Shown: positions 16,948 through 26,613 of the stretch, piece by piece
How the letters are laid out: every line of letters starts with the position of its first letter
How positions within the stretch are numbered: the first letter of the stretch is position 1
Source: Shinella zoogloeoides
GTDB lineage: Bacteria; Pseudomonadota; Alphaproteobacteria; Rhizobiales; Rhizobiaceae
NCBI RefSeq assembly: GCF_003574625.1
Contig: NZ_QNUJ01000006.1
Span: 344,551 to 408,550, forward strand
DNA: 64,000 nucleotides
Direction of reading: 5' to 3'
The notes under the pieces: generated by a model
What the model saw: the letters and a program-made list of their open reading frames with translations, nothing else
Told to the model about the DNA's origin: nothing
Database searches by the model: none
Position numbers and translations under genes: made by a program

Positions 16948-17463
16948 CTAGCGGGTGGCCGCGCGCACGTCCCTGACGCCGAAGTCGAATTCGGGCGTCG
17001 TGACGGGGGTGAGGTCGAGGCCGGGGAAGACGGCGAAGGTGCTGAAGGTCTGGCTTTCGCCCGGCAGCACGCGCAGCACGATCAGGGCGCTGTCGCGGCC
17101 CGCCTCGCGGCAGGCGCCGTTCGGGCAATCGGAGAGCACCACGTCGAGCCGGAAGGATTGCAGCGGCATCGTGCCCTTGTTCGTGAGGCGGCCGGTGACG
17201 CGGTAGCTCGTCTTGGTCTGGCCGACGCTCGCCTGCATTTCGGAGAGGGAAACGTCGTCGGCGGTAAGCGCCGCTGCCGTGCTGCCGGGTGTCGCGGGAT
17301 CGCTCGACGGCACCCGCTCGTCGACGAACCAGACGAGAAGCGCGCCGGCAAGGCCGATGGCGACCACGATGGTCAGAACGGGTTCAACCCAGCTTTGGAA
17401 GCGTCGAAAACGCAATGCGAGATACAGAATGGCCGCCGCCGCGACCGCAAATGCCCAGATCAT
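16948..17463 (-). CDS. Membrane-anchored protein with FxLYD-like exterior domain
   Basis: 171 residues. Two hydrophobic spans (about residues 2-17 and 28-47) are followed by an acidic linker and an extracytoplasmic beta-rich domain (SYRVTGRLTNKGTMPLQSFRLDVVLSDC) of the kind found in FxLYD proteins, with a Cys pair in SDCPNGAC. The ATG at 17463 has AGGAGG just upstream; the longer frame to 17526 lacks one. It ends 19 bases from the convergent PEP mutase-family gene. Function unknown; possibly envelope-associated. Confidence 0.75.
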   Translation of the reverse strand: MIWAFAVAAAAILYLALRFRRFQSWVEPVLTIVVAIGLAGALLVWFVDERVPSSDPATPGSTAAALTADDVSLSEMQASVGQTKTSYRVTGRLTNKGTMPLQSFRLDVVLSDCPNGACREAGRDSALIVLRVLPGESQTFSTFAVFPGLDLTPVTTPEFDFGVRDVRAATR

Positions 17464-17542
17464 CCCCGTCCTCCTGGGACTGGTATAGCCTGCGCGACGG
17501 GCGGCCGGAAGGGTATTCGGCTTCAAATCGCCTTGAACGGTC

Positions 17543-17716
17543 TCAGACCACGGCGCTGCCGGCCATCAGGGCAAGAACCAGGAAAATCAGGAAGATGACG
17601 AGCGCGATCACGAAGAGGACCTTCGCGATGGTGGCCGTCGCGGCCGATACGCCGGAAAAACCAAGGAAGCCGGCGATCAGTGAGATGACGAGGAAAATCA
17701 AGGCCCATTTCAGCAT
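17543..17716 (-). CDS. DUF1328 small membrane protein
   Basis: 57 residues: [20 protein letters not shown], then [24 protein letters not shown], two hydrophobic spans separated by a short loop. This is the very widespread DUF1328/YtjA family of small inner-membrane proteins, often stress-induced, with no established molecular function. AGGAGGC lies just before the ATG at 17716, which rules out the longer frame to 17761. Confidence 0.9.
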   Translation of the reverse strand: MLKWALIFLVISLIAGFLGFSGVSAATATIAKVLFVIALVIFLIFLVLALMAGSAVV

Positions 17717-17755
17717 GGCGGTGCCTCCTGTTTGATGGAAGGCAAGACGCGTGAA

Positions 17756-17791
17756 GGGCAAGAAAGTTCCGGGGCGCTGGAGACGCCCCGG
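17756..17791 (-). terminator. Terminator of the ydcSTUVW-like operon
   Basis: On the minus strand CCGGGGCG and CGCCCCGG (17769-17776 and 17784-17791) form an eight-base stem followed by AACTTTCTT. It lies 33 bases after the last gene of the operon. Confidence 0.7.
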
Positions 17792-17823
17792 CAGGTGGCC
17801 GCGCGCGAGGGCGGCGGGGAGGG

Positions 17824-19251
17824 TCAGCCGTGGTTGATCATGACGTGGCGGACGGCGGTGTAGTCCTCCAGCGCGTAGATCGACATGTCCTTGCCGTAGC
17901 CCGACTGCTTGACGCCGCCATGGGGCATTTCGGTCGTCAGCATGAAGTGGGTGTTGATCCAGGTGCAGCCGTATTGCAGGCGGGAGGCCGCCTTCATGGC
18001 CTTGCCGATATCCTTCGTCCAGACGGAGGAGGCGAGGCCGTAGTCGCTGTCGTTGGCCCAGCCGATGGCCTGCTCGGCATCGGAGAAGCGGGTGACGGAG
18101 ACGACCGGGCCGAAGACCTCGCGGCGCACGATCTCGTCGTCCTGCGTCGCGCCGGCGACGACCGTCGGCTGGAAGAAGTAGCCGTCGTCGCTGCCGGGGC
18201 GCCCGCCCGCGGTGATCTCGATATGCTTCACCTCGGCGGCGCGCTCTACGAAGCTCGCCACGCGGTCACGCTGGCGCCTGGAGATCAGCGGGCCGATCTC
18301 GTTCTGCGTGTCGTCGGGGTCGTTGTACTTGATGGTCGAGACGGCGGCCGAGAGGTCGGCGACCAGTTTCTCGTAGATGCCGTCCTGCGCATAGATGCGG
18401 CAGGCGGCGGTGCAGTCCTGCCCTGCATTGTAGTAGCCGAAGGCGCGGATGCCGGAGACGACGGCTTCGAGATCGGCATCGTCGAAGACGACGACCGGGG
18501 CCTTGCCGCCGAGTTCCAGATGGGTGCGCTTGACGGTCTTGGCGGCGGCGGCCAGCACCTTCTTGCCGGTGGCGACGTCGCCGGTGATGGAGACCATGTT
18601 GATCTTCGGATGGTTGATCAGTGCGTTGCCGACCGTCTCGCCGCGACCGAGCACGATGTTGACCACGCCTTCCGGCAGGATGTCGGCCAAGAGCTTGGCC
18701 ATCTTCAGCGCCGTCAGCGGCGTCTGCTCGGAGGGCTTGAAGACGACGGTGTTGCCGCCGGCGATCGCGGGGGCGAGCTTCCAGGCCATCATCATCAGCG
18801 GATAGTTCCACGGCGCGATGGAGCCGACGATGCCGACCGGGTCGCGGCGCACCATGGAGGTGAAGCCGGGCAGATACTCGGCGGCGACCGGGGCGTGCAG
18901 CGAGCGGATCGCGCCGGCGAAGAAGCGCCAGCAGTCGACGATGGCGGGCAGTTCGTCGTTGCGGGCGGCGTTGATCGGCTTGCCGCAGTTGAGGGATTCG
19001 AGCGCGGCGAAGGCGTCCGAGTCCTTCTCGATGGCGTCGGCGATGCGCAGGAGATAGCCGGAGCGTTCGGCGGGCGTGGTGGTCGCCCAGGAGACGAAGG
19101 CCTTCTCGGCGGCGTCGACGGCGGCGTCGATCTGCGCATGGGACGCCTCAGGCAGGTCGACGATCTTGCCGCCGGTCTTCGGGTTCAGGATGTGCTCTTC
19201 CGCCTCGGTGCCGGCCTCGAAGCGCGAGCCGATCAGCATCTGGGTGTCCAT
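17824..19251 (-). CDS. patD: Aldehyde dehydrogenase, gamma-aminobutyraldehyde type
   Basis: 475 residues of the NAD-dependent aldehyde dehydrogenase family: [25 protein letters not shown] with the general-base Glu, and the nucleophile Cys in [14 protein letters not shown], a form typical of the YdcW/PatD group that oxidises 4-aminobutanal to GABA in putrescine breakdown. The ATG at 19251 has GGGAGAA upstream. It is the last gene after an SBP-ATPase-permease-permease set, exactly the ydcSTUVW order of Escherichia coli, which supports polyamine-derived aldehyde as substrate. Betaine aldehyde is an alternative. Confidence 0.88.
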   Translation of the reverse strand: MDTQMLIGSRFEAGTEAEEHILNPKTGGKIVDLPEASHAQIDAAVDAAEKAFVSWATTTPAERSGYLLRIADAIEKDSDAFAALESLNCGKPINAARNDELPAIVDCWRFFAGAIRSLHAPVAAEYLPGFTSMVRRDPVGIVGSIAPWNYPLMMMAWKLAPAIAGGNTVVFKPSEQTPLTALKMAKLLADILPEGVVNIVLGRGETVGNALINHPKINMVSITGDVATGKKVLAAAAKTVKRTHLELGGKAPVVVFDDADLEAVVSGIRAFGYYNAGQDCTAACRIYAQDGIYEKLVADLSAAVSTIKYNDPDDTQNEIGPLISRRQRDRVASFVERAAEVKHIEITAGGRPGSDDGYFFQPTVVAGATQDDEIVRREVFGPVVSVTRFSDAEQAIGWANDSDYGLASSVWTKDIGKAMKAASRLQYGCTWINTHFMLTTEMPHGGVKQSGYGKDMSIYALEDYTAVRHVMINHG

Positions 19252-19274
19252 GATGTTCTCCCTTGTCGTTTGGT

Positions 19275-20090
19275 TCATTTGCCGCCGCCGGCGACCTGGT
19301 CGCCGTCGCGGGTGAGGTAGTAGGCGCCGAGGATCGGCAGGAAGGTGACGAGCACGACCACCATGGCGACGACGTTCGTCACCGGCCGCTGGCGGGGGCG
19401 CACGAGTTCCTCGAGCATCCAGATCGGCAGGGTGGATTGCTGGCCGGCGGTGAAGGTGGTGACGATCACCTCGTCGAAGGACAGCGCGAAGGCGAGCATG
19501 CCGCCGGCGAGCAGCGCCGTGCCGATATTCGGCAGGATGACGTAGCGGAACGTCTGGAAGCTGTCGGCGCCGAGGTCCATGGAGGCTTCGATCAGCGAGC
19601 CGGAGATGCGGCGGAAGCGGGCGACGGCGTTGTTGTAGACGACCACGACGCAGAAGGTCGCGTGGCCGAGCACGATGGTCCAGAAGGAGAAGGGGATCTC
19701 CGCGAAGGAGAAGGCCGAGCGCAGCGCGATGCCCGTGATGATGCCGGGAAGCGCGATAGGCAGGATCACCAGCAGCGAGACCGTCTCACGGCCGAAGAAG
19801 CGCGTGCGGGAGACGGCGGCGGCGCAGAGCGTGCCGAGCACCAGCGCGACGGCCGTCGAGATCGACGCGACGCGGACGGAAAGCCCCATCGCCTCCCAGA
19901 CATCAGGCCGGTTCCAGGCAACGGCGAACCATTGCAGCGTATAGCCCGGCGGCGGGAACTGGTAGCTCTTCTCCTCCGTGGTGAAGGCGTAGAGGAAGAT
20001 GAGCAGGATCGGCAGGTGCAGGAAGGCAAGGCCGGCGCCGGCGGCGATCTTCAGGCCGAGCGGGGCGGAGGTGTTCTTGTCAGAGCGCAT
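19275..20090 (-). CDS. ydcV: ABC transporter permease, PotC/YdcV-like
   Basis: 271 residues with about six membrane spans and the EAA-loop [20 protein letters not shown] that docks to the ATPase. The ATG at 20090 begins [14 protein letters not shown] and overlaps the preceding permease by 11 bases. It forms the second half of the membrane channel of a polyamine-type importer with the neighbouring genes. The C-terminus is followed within 25 bases by the aldehyde dehydrogenase. Confidence 0.92.
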   Translation of the reverse strand: MRSDKNTSAPLGLKIAAGAGLAFLHLPILLIFLYAFTTEEKSYQFPPPGYTLQWFAVAWNRPDVWEAMGLSVRVASISTAVALVLGTLCAAAVSRTRFFGRETVSLLVILPIALPGIITGIALRSAFSFAEIPFSFWTIVLGHATFCVVVVYNNAVARFRRISGSLIEASMDLGADSFQTFRYVILPNIGTALLAGGMLAFALSFDEVIVTTFTAGQQSTLPIWMLEELVRPRQRPVTNVVAMVVVLVTFLPILGAYYLTRDGDQVAGGGK

Positions 20091-21030
20091 CGAAGGCTCC
20101 CTGTCGCTTGGCCATCCAGAGATAGAGGCCCATGATGACGATCGGCACGACGGAGAAGGCGGCGGCCAGCGGGATGTTGCCGGCCGTGCCCTGCTGGGCA
20201 TAGACCGCCTGGCCGATGAACAGTCGCGACGAGCCGATGATCTGCGGAATGATGTAATCGCCCAGCGTCAGCGAGAAGGTGAAGATGGAGCCGGCGATGA
20301 TGCCGGGCAGCGCCAGCGGAAACAGCACGTAGCGGAAGGTCTGGCCGGGATTGCCGCCGAGGTCGGCGGACGCCTCGATGAGGTTGCCCGGCACGCGCTC
20401 CAGCGAGGCCTGGATCGGCAGGATCATGAAGGGCATCCAGACATAGATGAAGACGATGAAGGTGCCGGTATAGCTGATGGAGAGCGAGGAGCCGCCGACG
20501 ACCGGGAGGGCAAGCCACGCATCGAGCAGCCACAGCAGGTGCAGCTTGGCGAAGAACCAGGTGAGGATGCCTTCCTTGGCAAGGATCAGCTTCCAGGCAT
20601 AGATTTTCACGAGATAGCTCGACCACAGCGGCAGCATGACGCCGAGATAGAAGATGACCTTCCATTTCCCCTTGGCATAGCGCGCCGCATAATAGGCGAT
20701 GGGGAAGGCGATGATCGCTGACGCTATCGTCACCAGCGCGGCCATCAGCACGGTGCGCAGGATGATGTCGAAGTTCGAGGGTATGAGGAGCTGCTTGTAG
20801 GTGGCGAGCGTGAACTCGTAATTGATCAGCCCCGAAAAGTCGTCGATCGAGAAGAAGCTCTGCAGGAGCAGCGCGAAGAGCGAACCGAGATAGATGACGC
20901 CGAGCCAGAGCAGCGGCGGCGTCAGCATCAGGAGCAGCAGGATGCCCGGATTGCGCCAGAAGAAATCCGAGAGCTGCCCGAAGGCGCCTTGCCGGCGCGC
21001 GAGAATTGAGGTGTCGGTGACGGTGCTCAT
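20080..21030 (-). CDS. ydcU: ABC transporter permease, PotB/YdcU-like
   Basis: 316 residues, about six membrane spans with a longer N-terminal segment before the first (residues 1-27). The EAA loop reads [20 protein letters not shown]. It overlaps the ATPase gene upstream by four bases and the PotC-like gene downstream by 11, so the channel subunits are made together. Role: inner-membrane channel of the importer of polyamines or similar cations. Confidence 0.92.
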   Translation of the reverse strand: MSTVTDTSILARRQGAFGQLSDFFWRNPGILLLLMLTPPLLWLGVIYLGSLFALLLQSFFSIDDFSGLINYEFTLATYKQLLIPSNFDIILRTVLMAALVTIASAIIAFPIAYYAARYAKGKWKVIFYLGVMLPLWSSYLVKIYAWKLILAKEGILTWFFAKLHLLWLLDAWLALPVVGGSSLSISYTGTFIVFIYVWMPFMILPIQASLERVPGNLIEASADLGGNPGQTFRYVLFPLALPGIIAGSIFTFSLTLGDYIIPQIIGSSRLFIGQAVYAQQGTAGNIPLAAAFSVVPIVIMGLYLWMAKRQGAFDAL

Positions 21031-22022
21031 TGGGCGCCGTCCATGGTGTGCAGGTCCTGCGGCAGGAAGGAGAGGGTGACGGTCTCGCCCTCGGCGGGTA
21101 CCGCGATGGAAGCCGGCAGCATGGCGGCGACGCGCGCGCCGTTCGCTTCCACCGTGACGCGGTTCGCCGCGCCGAGGAAGCTTGCGGCCGTCACGCGGCC
21201 GGTGAACTGCTTGCGGCCGGGCGCCTCGCCGAGCGCGATGTCCTCGGGGCGCAGGCTGGCATAGTGCCGGCCGTAGCCGAGGCCATCCACGAAGTCCGGC
21301 GGCAGCACGTTGGAGGAGCCGACGAAATCCGCGACGAAGCGTGTCTGCGGCCGCTTGTAGACCTCTTCAGGCGTGCCGAGCTGCTGGATCTTGCCGTCGC
21401 TGAAGACGGCGATGCGGTCGGCCATCGACAGCGCCTCGCCCTGGTCGTGCGTGACGAAGACGAAGGTGATGCCGAGGGATTTCTGCAGCGATTTCAGCTC
21501 TTCCTGCATCTGCTCGCGCAGCTTGAGGTCGAGCGCGCCGAGCGGTTCGTCGAGGAGGAGCACGCGGGGGCGGTTGACGAGGGCGCGGGCGAGCGCCACG
21601 CGCTGGCGCTGGCCGCCGGAGAGCTGGCCGGGGCGGCGCGTGCCGTAGCCGGGCAATTTCACCATGGCGAGCGCCTCTTCCGCCGCCTTCAGCCGCTCGG
21701 CCTTGCCGACGCCCTTGACCATCAGGCCATAGGCGACGTTTTCCAGGATCGAGAGATGCGGGAAGAGGGCATAGTCCTGGAACACCGTGTTGACGTTGCG
21801 GCGGTAGGGCGGCACGCCCTCGGCCGTCTCGCCGAAGATCTCGATATGGCCAGAGGTCGGCTGCTCGAAGCCGGCGATCAGGCGCAGGCAGGTCGTCTTG
21901 CCGGAGCCGGACGGGCCGAGCATGGCGAAGAACTCGCCCTCGGCAATGGCGAGATCCACGCTGTCGACGGCGCGCACGGCGCCGAAGTGGCGGGATACTT
22001 GCTGGAACAGGACGGCGGTCAT
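21027..22022 (-). CDS. ydcT: ABC transporter ATPase, PotA/YdcT-like
   Basis: 331 residues. Walker [11 protein letters not shown]-loop [11 protein letters not shown], signature [15 protein letters not shown], Walker [13 protein letters not shown] and the switch His in FVTHDQGEA are all present, followed by a TOBE domain (about residues 240-331). It energises the two permeases that follow. A 185-base gap containing a RIME-like repeat separates it from the substrate-binding protein gene upstream. Confidence 0.94.
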   Translation of the reverse strand: MTAVLFQQVSRHFGAVRAVDSVDLAIAEGEFFAMLGPSGSGKTTCLRLIAGFEQPTSGHIEIFGETAEGVPPYRRNVNTVFQDYALFPHLSILENVAYGLMVKGVGKAERLKAAEEALAMVKLPGYGTRRPGQLSGGQRQRVALARALVNRPRVLLLDEPLGALDLKLREQMQEELKSLQKSLGITFVFVTHDQGEALSMADRIAVFSDGKIQQLGTPEEVYKRPQTRFVADFVGSSNVLPPDFVDGLGYGRHYASLRPEDIALGEAPGRKQFTGRVTAASFLGAANRVTVEANGARVAAMLPASIAVPAEGETVTLSFLPQDLHTMDGAQ

Positions 22023-22048
22023 GGGGGCTCCCGGTGTTTTGTGTTCCG

Positions 22049-22200
22049 CCCCTCATCCGCCTGCCGGCACCTTCTCCCCGCAGGCGAGGAGAAGGAGGCA
22101 CGAAGAGGCGTTTTCCGCTGCGGCCTTTGCCGTCGAAGCGAAACCTGTCGTGGGGCACGTTCCCTCTCCCCGTTCACGGGGAGAGGGTTAGGGTGAGGGG
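22049..22200. repeat. RIME-like intergenic repeat, copy A
   Basis: Begins CCCCTCATCCGCCTGCCGG and ends GAGAGGGTTAGGGTGAGGGG; each end carries its own hairpin (CTTCTCCCCGCAGG... and CTCTCCCCGTTCACGGGGAG). It lies inside the polyamine operon between substrate-binding protein and ATPase. Related copies lie at 27417, 38808, 46249 and 61161. The form matches the rhizobial intergenic mosaic elements. Confidence 0.8.
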
Positions 22201-22207
22201 GCTGTTC

Positions 22208-23368
22208 TCAGCGACCGCCGATGACGCCGATATAGTCGGAGACCCAGCGGTGATAGGGCACGCACTCGCCCTGGCTTTCGCACTTCGTCGTCGGCGTGCG
22301 CCAGAAGGCGATCTTGTCGAAGTTGTCGTAGCCGTTGGTCGAGCAGCCTTCGTCGGTCAGCAGCGCATTGCCCTTGCAGGCAGCCGGAACGGAGGGAACC
22401 GCGCCGAACCAGGCGGCCGCGTCACCCTGCACCTTGGCCGAAAGCGAATGCTCCATCCACATATAGGCGCAGTTGGGGTGCTGGCTTTCGGCATGCAGCA
22501 TGGTGGTGTCGGCCCAGCCGGTCACGCCCTCTTCCGGGAAGGTCGAGGCGATCGGCTGGCCTTCCGATTTCATCAGGTTGACCTGGAACGGCCAGGAGCC
22601 CGAGGCGACGACGCCTTCGTTCTTGAAATCGTCGATCTGGATCATGGCATCGTGCCAGTAGCGGCCGACGAGCGTGCGCTGGACGCGCAGGAGGTCGAGC
22701 GCGGCCTTGTACTGGTCTTCGTTCAGCTCGTAGGGGCTCTTGATACCGAGTTCCGGCTTGTGCGCCATCAGGTACTGGGCGGCGTCGGCGATGTGGATCG
22801 GGCCGTCATAGGCCTGCACGCGGCCCTTGTTGGACTTGCCGTCCGGCAGCGTCATTTCCTCGAAGACGACCTTCCAGCTCTTCGGCGCCTCGCCCTTGAA
22901 GGCTTCGGTGTTGTACATCAGGACGTTCGGCCCCCAGAGATAGGGCGTGCCGTAGTGGACGCCGTTCACCGTGTACCAGGGCGCGTTCTGCAGGCGCTCG
23001 TCGAGGGTCTTCCAGCTGGGGATGAGGTCGATGTTGATCGGCTGGACGCGCTTGCCGGCGACGAGGCGGAGCGAGGCGTCGCCCGAGGCGGTGACGAGGT
23101 CAAAACCGCCTTCGTTCATCAGCGCGACCATTTCGTCGGAGGTCGCGGCGGTCTTCACCGTTACCTTGCAGCTCGTCTTCTTCTCGAAGTCGGTGACCCA
23201 GTCATAGGCCTTGTCCGTCTCGCCACGCTCGATATAGCCGGCCCAGGCGACGATGGAGACTTCTCCCTCGCCGGGGCCAAGCGCCTTCAGCGGCTCCTGG
23301 GCGATGGCGGCGGTGGCGAAGGCGAGCGAAAGGGTAAGCGCGGTGCAGGAATGCAGAAGTCGCTTCAT
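22208..23368 (-). CDS. ydcS: Polyamine-type ABC substrate-binding protein, YdcS-like
   Basis: 386 residues with a Sec signal peptide (MKRLLHSCTALTLSLAFATA, cleavage after AIAQ region) and the PotD/YdcS periplasmic fold: GEVSIVAWAGYIERG, WVTDFEKKTSCKVTVK, DLVTASGDASLRLVAG. The ATG at 23368 has GGGAGA upstream; the longer frame to 23452 is not supported. Several cysteines near the C-terminus (ACKGNALLTDEGCS, KCESQGEC) may form disulfides. First gene of the ydcSTUVW-like operon; a 13-base palindrome lies about 100 bases upstream. Confidence 0.93.
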   Translation of the reverse strand: MKRLLHSCTALTLSLAFATAAIAQEPLKALGPGEGEVSIVAWAGYIERGETDKAYDWVTDFEKKTSCKVTVKTAATSDEMVALMNEGGFDLVTASGDASLRLVAGKRVQPINIDLIPSWKTLDERLQNAPWYTVNGVHYGTPYLWGPNVLMYNTEAFKGEAPKSWKVVFEEMTLPDGKSNKGRVQAYDGPIHIADAAQYLMAHKPELGIKSPYELNEDQYKAALDLLRVQRTLVGRYWHDAMIQIDDFKNEGVVASGSWPFQVNLMKSEGQPIASTFPEEGVTGWADTTMLHAESQHPNCAYMWMEHSLSAKVQGDAAAWFGAVPSVPAACKGNALLTDEGCSTNGYDNFDKIAFWRTPTTKCESQGECVPYHRWVSDYIGVIGGR

Positions 23369-23469
23369 GACAGTCTCCCGGTTTGATCCGCTTCGAGCGG
23401 TATTGTTCCCGAAAGGAAAGGTGCCGCGATTTCGCCGCTTTCGCAAATTCATTAATCAGAATGCCGGTA

Positions 23470-23482
23470 TCGGAAATTCCGA
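23470..23482. promoter_or_regulatory. Palindrome upstream of the ydcS-like gene
   Basis: TCGGAAATTCCGA is a perfect 13-base palindrome 102 bases before the substrate-binding protein start and just past the end of the convergently placed neighbour region. It could be a repressor site for the operon. Confidence 0.35.
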
Positions 23483-23491
23483 ATGGTGAAG

Positions 23492-23920
23492 TTAAGTGTC
23501 GTTCCGTGGCGCAAATCCCGCATGACGGCCGGCAAGCAACCAGTATAGGGAACCCGCGGCGCAACCGGCTATGGCTGCGGCGAGGAGGCGGGACGGCTGA
23601 AGCCACAGGAACAGCAGGCAGGTAACGAAAATCCCGGCCACAGACCAGAGGAGAAGGTAGGCCCATCGATTTCTTATCACTCGCCATTCGAAGACGGAAA
23701 GAATGGTCAGCAGTGGGACCGTGCCGGTGACGATATAGCCCGGCGCGCGAAGCACCGCCCCCCAGAGCAAGGCAGAGTAAAAAGGTAGCTCACCACGTTG
23801 GGGCTGCAGTGTCCAGGAAAGATTCGGCAGTGCGTTCAGGAACTCGAACAGAGCGCTAAAAACAACGATGCACAGGACCGTTGTCATCGTGATGGTTATC
23901 AACCGGACAAATATTCTCAT
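23492..23920 (-). CDS. Hypothetical four-span membrane protein
   Basis: 142 residues with about four hydrophobic segments (residues 5-27, 47-73, 85-107 and 110-130) joined by short basic loops; ends GRHAGFAPRNDT. No recognised family. The beginning of the gene is less GC-rich than its neighbours (for example MRIFVRLITITMTTVLCIVV with AT-rich codons), which may mean more recent acquisition. It lies between the LysR gene and the polyamine operon, all on the minus strand. Confidence 0.65.
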   Translation of the reverse strand: MRIFVRLITITMTTVLCIVVFSALFEFLNALPNLSWTLQPQRGELPFYSALLWGAVLRAPGYIVTGTVPLLTILSVFEWRVIRNRWAYLLLWSVAGIFVTCLLFLWLQPSRLLAAAIAGCAAGSLYWLLAGRHAGFAPRNDT

Positions 23921-23995
23921 CGATCGTCTCGTGGTGCCGGATCAGTAAAAATCTCAATCTCCGGCTTACTCAGCATTCCTTGATATACTTTTACG

Positions 23996-24904
23996 TTAGC
24001 GCCCGCGCCCGCTTCTGAGCGCTTCCGCCAGTCCCACGAAATCGCGCGCCGCCTGCGACAGACCGGAGCCCTTGCGCCAGACCATGCCGATCTGCACCAC
24101 CGGCAGCGCACCGGAGACGTCGCGGCTTTCGATGCGGTCGCCTTCCAGCGACCAGGGACGGTAGACGAGGTCGGGCAGCAGCGCGATGCCCGCGCCCGTC
24201 GCCACGAGGCTGCGCACCGCTTCCACCGAGCGGGTGCGGAAGGCGACATGCGGGCGGGCGCCGAGGGCGCTCAGCAGCTTGCCGGTATTCTCCTCGATTT
24301 CGTCCACCGTCAGCATGATCAGCGGTTCCTTCGCAATATCGCTGACGGAGATGATGTCGGCCGAGACGAGCGGATGCCCGATGGGCAGCCACAGCCGATA
24401 GGGCGAGGTCTCGATGATCTCGGCCTGCAGCGCCATGCGGTCGCGCAGGTTCGAGATGACCATGACCGCCACGTCCAGTTCCCCGCCGACCAGCAGGTGC
24501 TCCAGATAGGAGCCGTTGTCCTCGATGGCGCTGACATCGATGCCAGGGAAGGCGCGGCGGTAGCGCGAGAGCAGGTCCGACAGCACGTAACCGGCGACAA
24601 GCGAGGTGACGCCGAGATTGAGCTGGCCCTTTTCCGGCGCCCGGTTGTCGGAGAAGGAGCGGCGGGCATCCGAGACATTGGAGAGGATTTTCGTCGCATG
24701 CCGCAGGAACTGGTGGCCGTTATGCGTCGTCGTCAGCCCGCGCGGATGGCGCTCGAAAAGTTCGACGCCGAGATCCGATTCGAGCTCCTTGATCGCCTCG
24801 GTGATCGAGGATTGCGAGATCGACAGGTTCTGCGCCGCCCGCGTCACGGATCCCTGTTCCGCGACGGCGACGAAATACTGCAATTGCCGGAAAGTGAAAG
24901 CCAT
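23996..24904 (-). CDS. LysR-family regulator, divergent to a LysE-type exporter
   Basis: 302 residues. HTH at about residues 1-60 (FRQLQYFVAVAEQGSVTRAAQNL, SQSSITEAIKELE), then the effector domain. Arranged divergently to a LysE/RhtB exporter with 130 bases between them, the same geometry as lysG-lysE, where the regulator senses excess amino acid and turns on the exporter. It could equally serve the esterase and later genes of that operon. The effector cannot be inferred. Confidence 0.92.
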   Translation of the reverse strand: MAFTFRQLQYFVAVAEQGSVTRAAQNLSISQSSITEAIKELESDLGVELFERHPRGLTTTHNGHQFLRHATKILSNVSDARRSFSDNRAPEKGQLNLGVTSLVAGYVLSDLLSRYRRAFPGIDVSAIEDNGSYLEHLLVGGELDVAVMVISNLRDRMALQAEIIETSPYRLWLPIGHPLVSADIISVSDIAKEPLIMLTVDEIEENTGKLLSALGARPHVAFRTRSVEAVRSLVATGAGIALLPDLVYRPWSLEGDRIESRDVSGALPVVQIGMVWRKGSGLSQAARDFVGLAEALRSGRGR

Positions 24905-25034
24905 GGCGGCACTTAATAGGACGGGCGGCGGAGAGGCAAGGCGAATGGCTGCGGATGAAATGCCGCCGAGAGTTCCCCGCCCGCCATTTCCGCGATAAGC
25001 TCGCAGGCAGGAGACGAGGCCTGGAGGAGAGGAT

Positions 25035-25682
25035 ATGCCGCCGTTCGAGATGATGCTTGCCTTTTTCGTGACGACGGCGGTCTTCGCCTATATGCCCGGC
25101 CCGGCGATGCTCTATGCGGCGGCGCAGACGATTGCGCGCGGCTGCCGCTCCGGCCTGATGGCAAGCCTCGGCATCCACCTCGGCGGCTATGCGCATGTGA
25201 TCGCCGCCGCCGCGGGCCTCACGGCGCTGTTCCATGCCGTGCCCGCGCTCTATCTGGCGGTCAAGCTGCTCGGCGCGCTCTACCTCGTCTGGCTCGGGGT
25301 GCGCATGTTCCGCGCCAAGGCCGAGCCGATGGGCGATCTGGGAGCCGCGCTTCCGGCGGAACTGGCGCGCAAGAATGGCTGGCGCGCCTTCGTCGAAAGC
25401 ATTTCCGTGGAGGTGCTGAACCCCAAGACGGCGATCTTCTTCCTTGCCTTCCTGCCGCAGTTCGTCGATCCCGCCGCGGCCCTGCCGGTCTGGATGCAGC
25501 TTCTTGTTCTCGGCACCATCGTCAATCTTATGTTCACCTCGGCCGATATCGTCTGCGTGTTCCTGGCCGGCGTCATCGCGAGCCGCGTGAAGGGCTCGGT
25601 GCGGATGCAGAAGACGATGCAGCGCGTCGGCGGCACGATCCTCGTCGGGCTCGGCCTCAATCTCGCCTTCCAGAAGACCTGA
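25035..25682 (+). CDS. LysE/RhtB-family exporter
   Basis: 215 residues, about six membrane spans, with the family start FAYMPGPAMLYAAAQTIARG and the motif VLNPKTAIFFLAFLPQF in the middle. The family exports amino acids or derivatives such as homoserine lactone, threonine or lysine. GGAGAGG lies seven bases before the ATG. It heads a probable operon with the esterase, ACT-domain and PAAR-like genes and is divergent from a LysR regulator. Confidence 0.92.
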   Translation: MPPFEMMLAFFVTTAVFAYMPGPAMLYAAAQTIARGCRSGLMASLGIHLGGYAHVIAAAAGLTALFHAVPALYLAVKLLGALYLVWLGVRMFRAKAEPMGDLGAALPAELARKNGWRAFVESISVEVLNPKTAIFFLAFLPQFVDPAAALPVWMQLLVLGTIVNLMFTSADIVCVFLAGVIASRVKGSVRMQKTMQRVGGTILVGLGLNLAFQKT

Positions 25683-25701
25683 GCGCCAGCGGAACCCAGC
25701 C

Positions 25702-26613
25702 ATGACCGATCGTCCCGTGCCGACCGAGGCGGGCATTCTCGCCTTCCACAAACGCTGCGAGGATTTTTACCCCGCCGATGCCGTCGATGCCGACATCATC
25801 CAGCAGCGCGCCTGGTACGATGCCCTCTGCGCAGCCTTTGATGCGCCGCCGCCGGCCGGCATGGTCAAGCGCGACGGGCTGGTGGCCGAGCGCATTCCGG
25901 TGCGCCGCTATCGCCCCGCGCAGGTGGCGAGCGAAACACGGCTCCTCTACATCCACGGTGGCGGTTTCGTCGTCGGCTCGCTCGAAAGCCACGACGCCAT
26001 CTGTGCGGAGATTTCCGAGGCGGCCGGGGCGGAACTCGTCTCGGTCGACTACCGCCTCTCGCCGGAACACGTCTGGCCCGCCGCCTTCGACGATTGCTGG
26101 GCGGTACTCGTCGAGCTTCTGCTGGAAAGCCATCCGGTCGTCGTGATCGGCGACAGCGCCGGCGGAAATCTTGCGGCTGGCCTCGTGCTGAAGGCGCGTG
26201 ACGAGGGGCTGAAGGGCATAGCCGGGCAGGCATTGATCTATCCCGGCCTTGGCGGCGATCTCGTGTCCGGTTCCTATGTGGAAATGGCCGAGGCGCCGGG
26301 CCTCTCCACCGCCGACGTCGCCTATTATCGCGAAGTCTATGCGGCGCCGGGGGACGCGGCACATGCCTTCCCGTCGCGGGCGGAAAGTCTCGCCGGCCTG
26401 CCGCCGGCCTTTATCAGCGGGGCCTTTTTCGATCCGCTGCGTGACGATGCCCGGGCCTATGCCGCGCGGCTGATCCTTGCCGGCGTGCCGGTGGAATATC
26501 GTGAGGAAAAGCAGATGATCCATGCCTGGCTGCGCGCCCGTTTCATGAGCGAGGGCGCAAGGGCCGGCTTTGCGGCGCTTTGCGATGCCGTGCGCCGGAT
26601 GGCCCACCCATGA
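25702..26613 (+). CDS. Alpha/beta hydrolase of the hormone-sensitive lipase group
   Basis: 303 residues. Oxyanion motif YIHGGGFVVGS, nucleophile Ser in VIGDSAGGNLA, acid in FFDPLRDDA and His in MIHAWL identify an HSL-type (acetyl-hydrolase/esterase) enzyme. Start 19 bases after the exporter stop and ATGA coupling to the next gene place it in the same operon. Likely hydrolyses a short-chain ester, carbamate or amide; the natural substrate is unknown. Confidence 0.9.
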   Translation: MTDRPVPTEAGILAFHKRCEDFYPADAVDADIIQQRAWYDALCAAFDAPPPAGMVKRDGLVAERIPVRRYRPAQVASETRLLYIHGGGFVVGSLESHDAICAEISEAAGAELVSVDYRLSPEHVWPAAFDDCWAVLVELLLESHPVVVIGDSAGGNLAAGLVLKARDEGLKGIAGQALIYPGLGGDLVSGSYVEMAEAPGLSTADVAYYREVYAAPGDAAHAFPSRAESLAGLPPAFISGAFFDPLRDDARAYAARLILAGVPVEYREEKQMIHAWLRARFMSEGARAGFAALCDAVRRMAHP

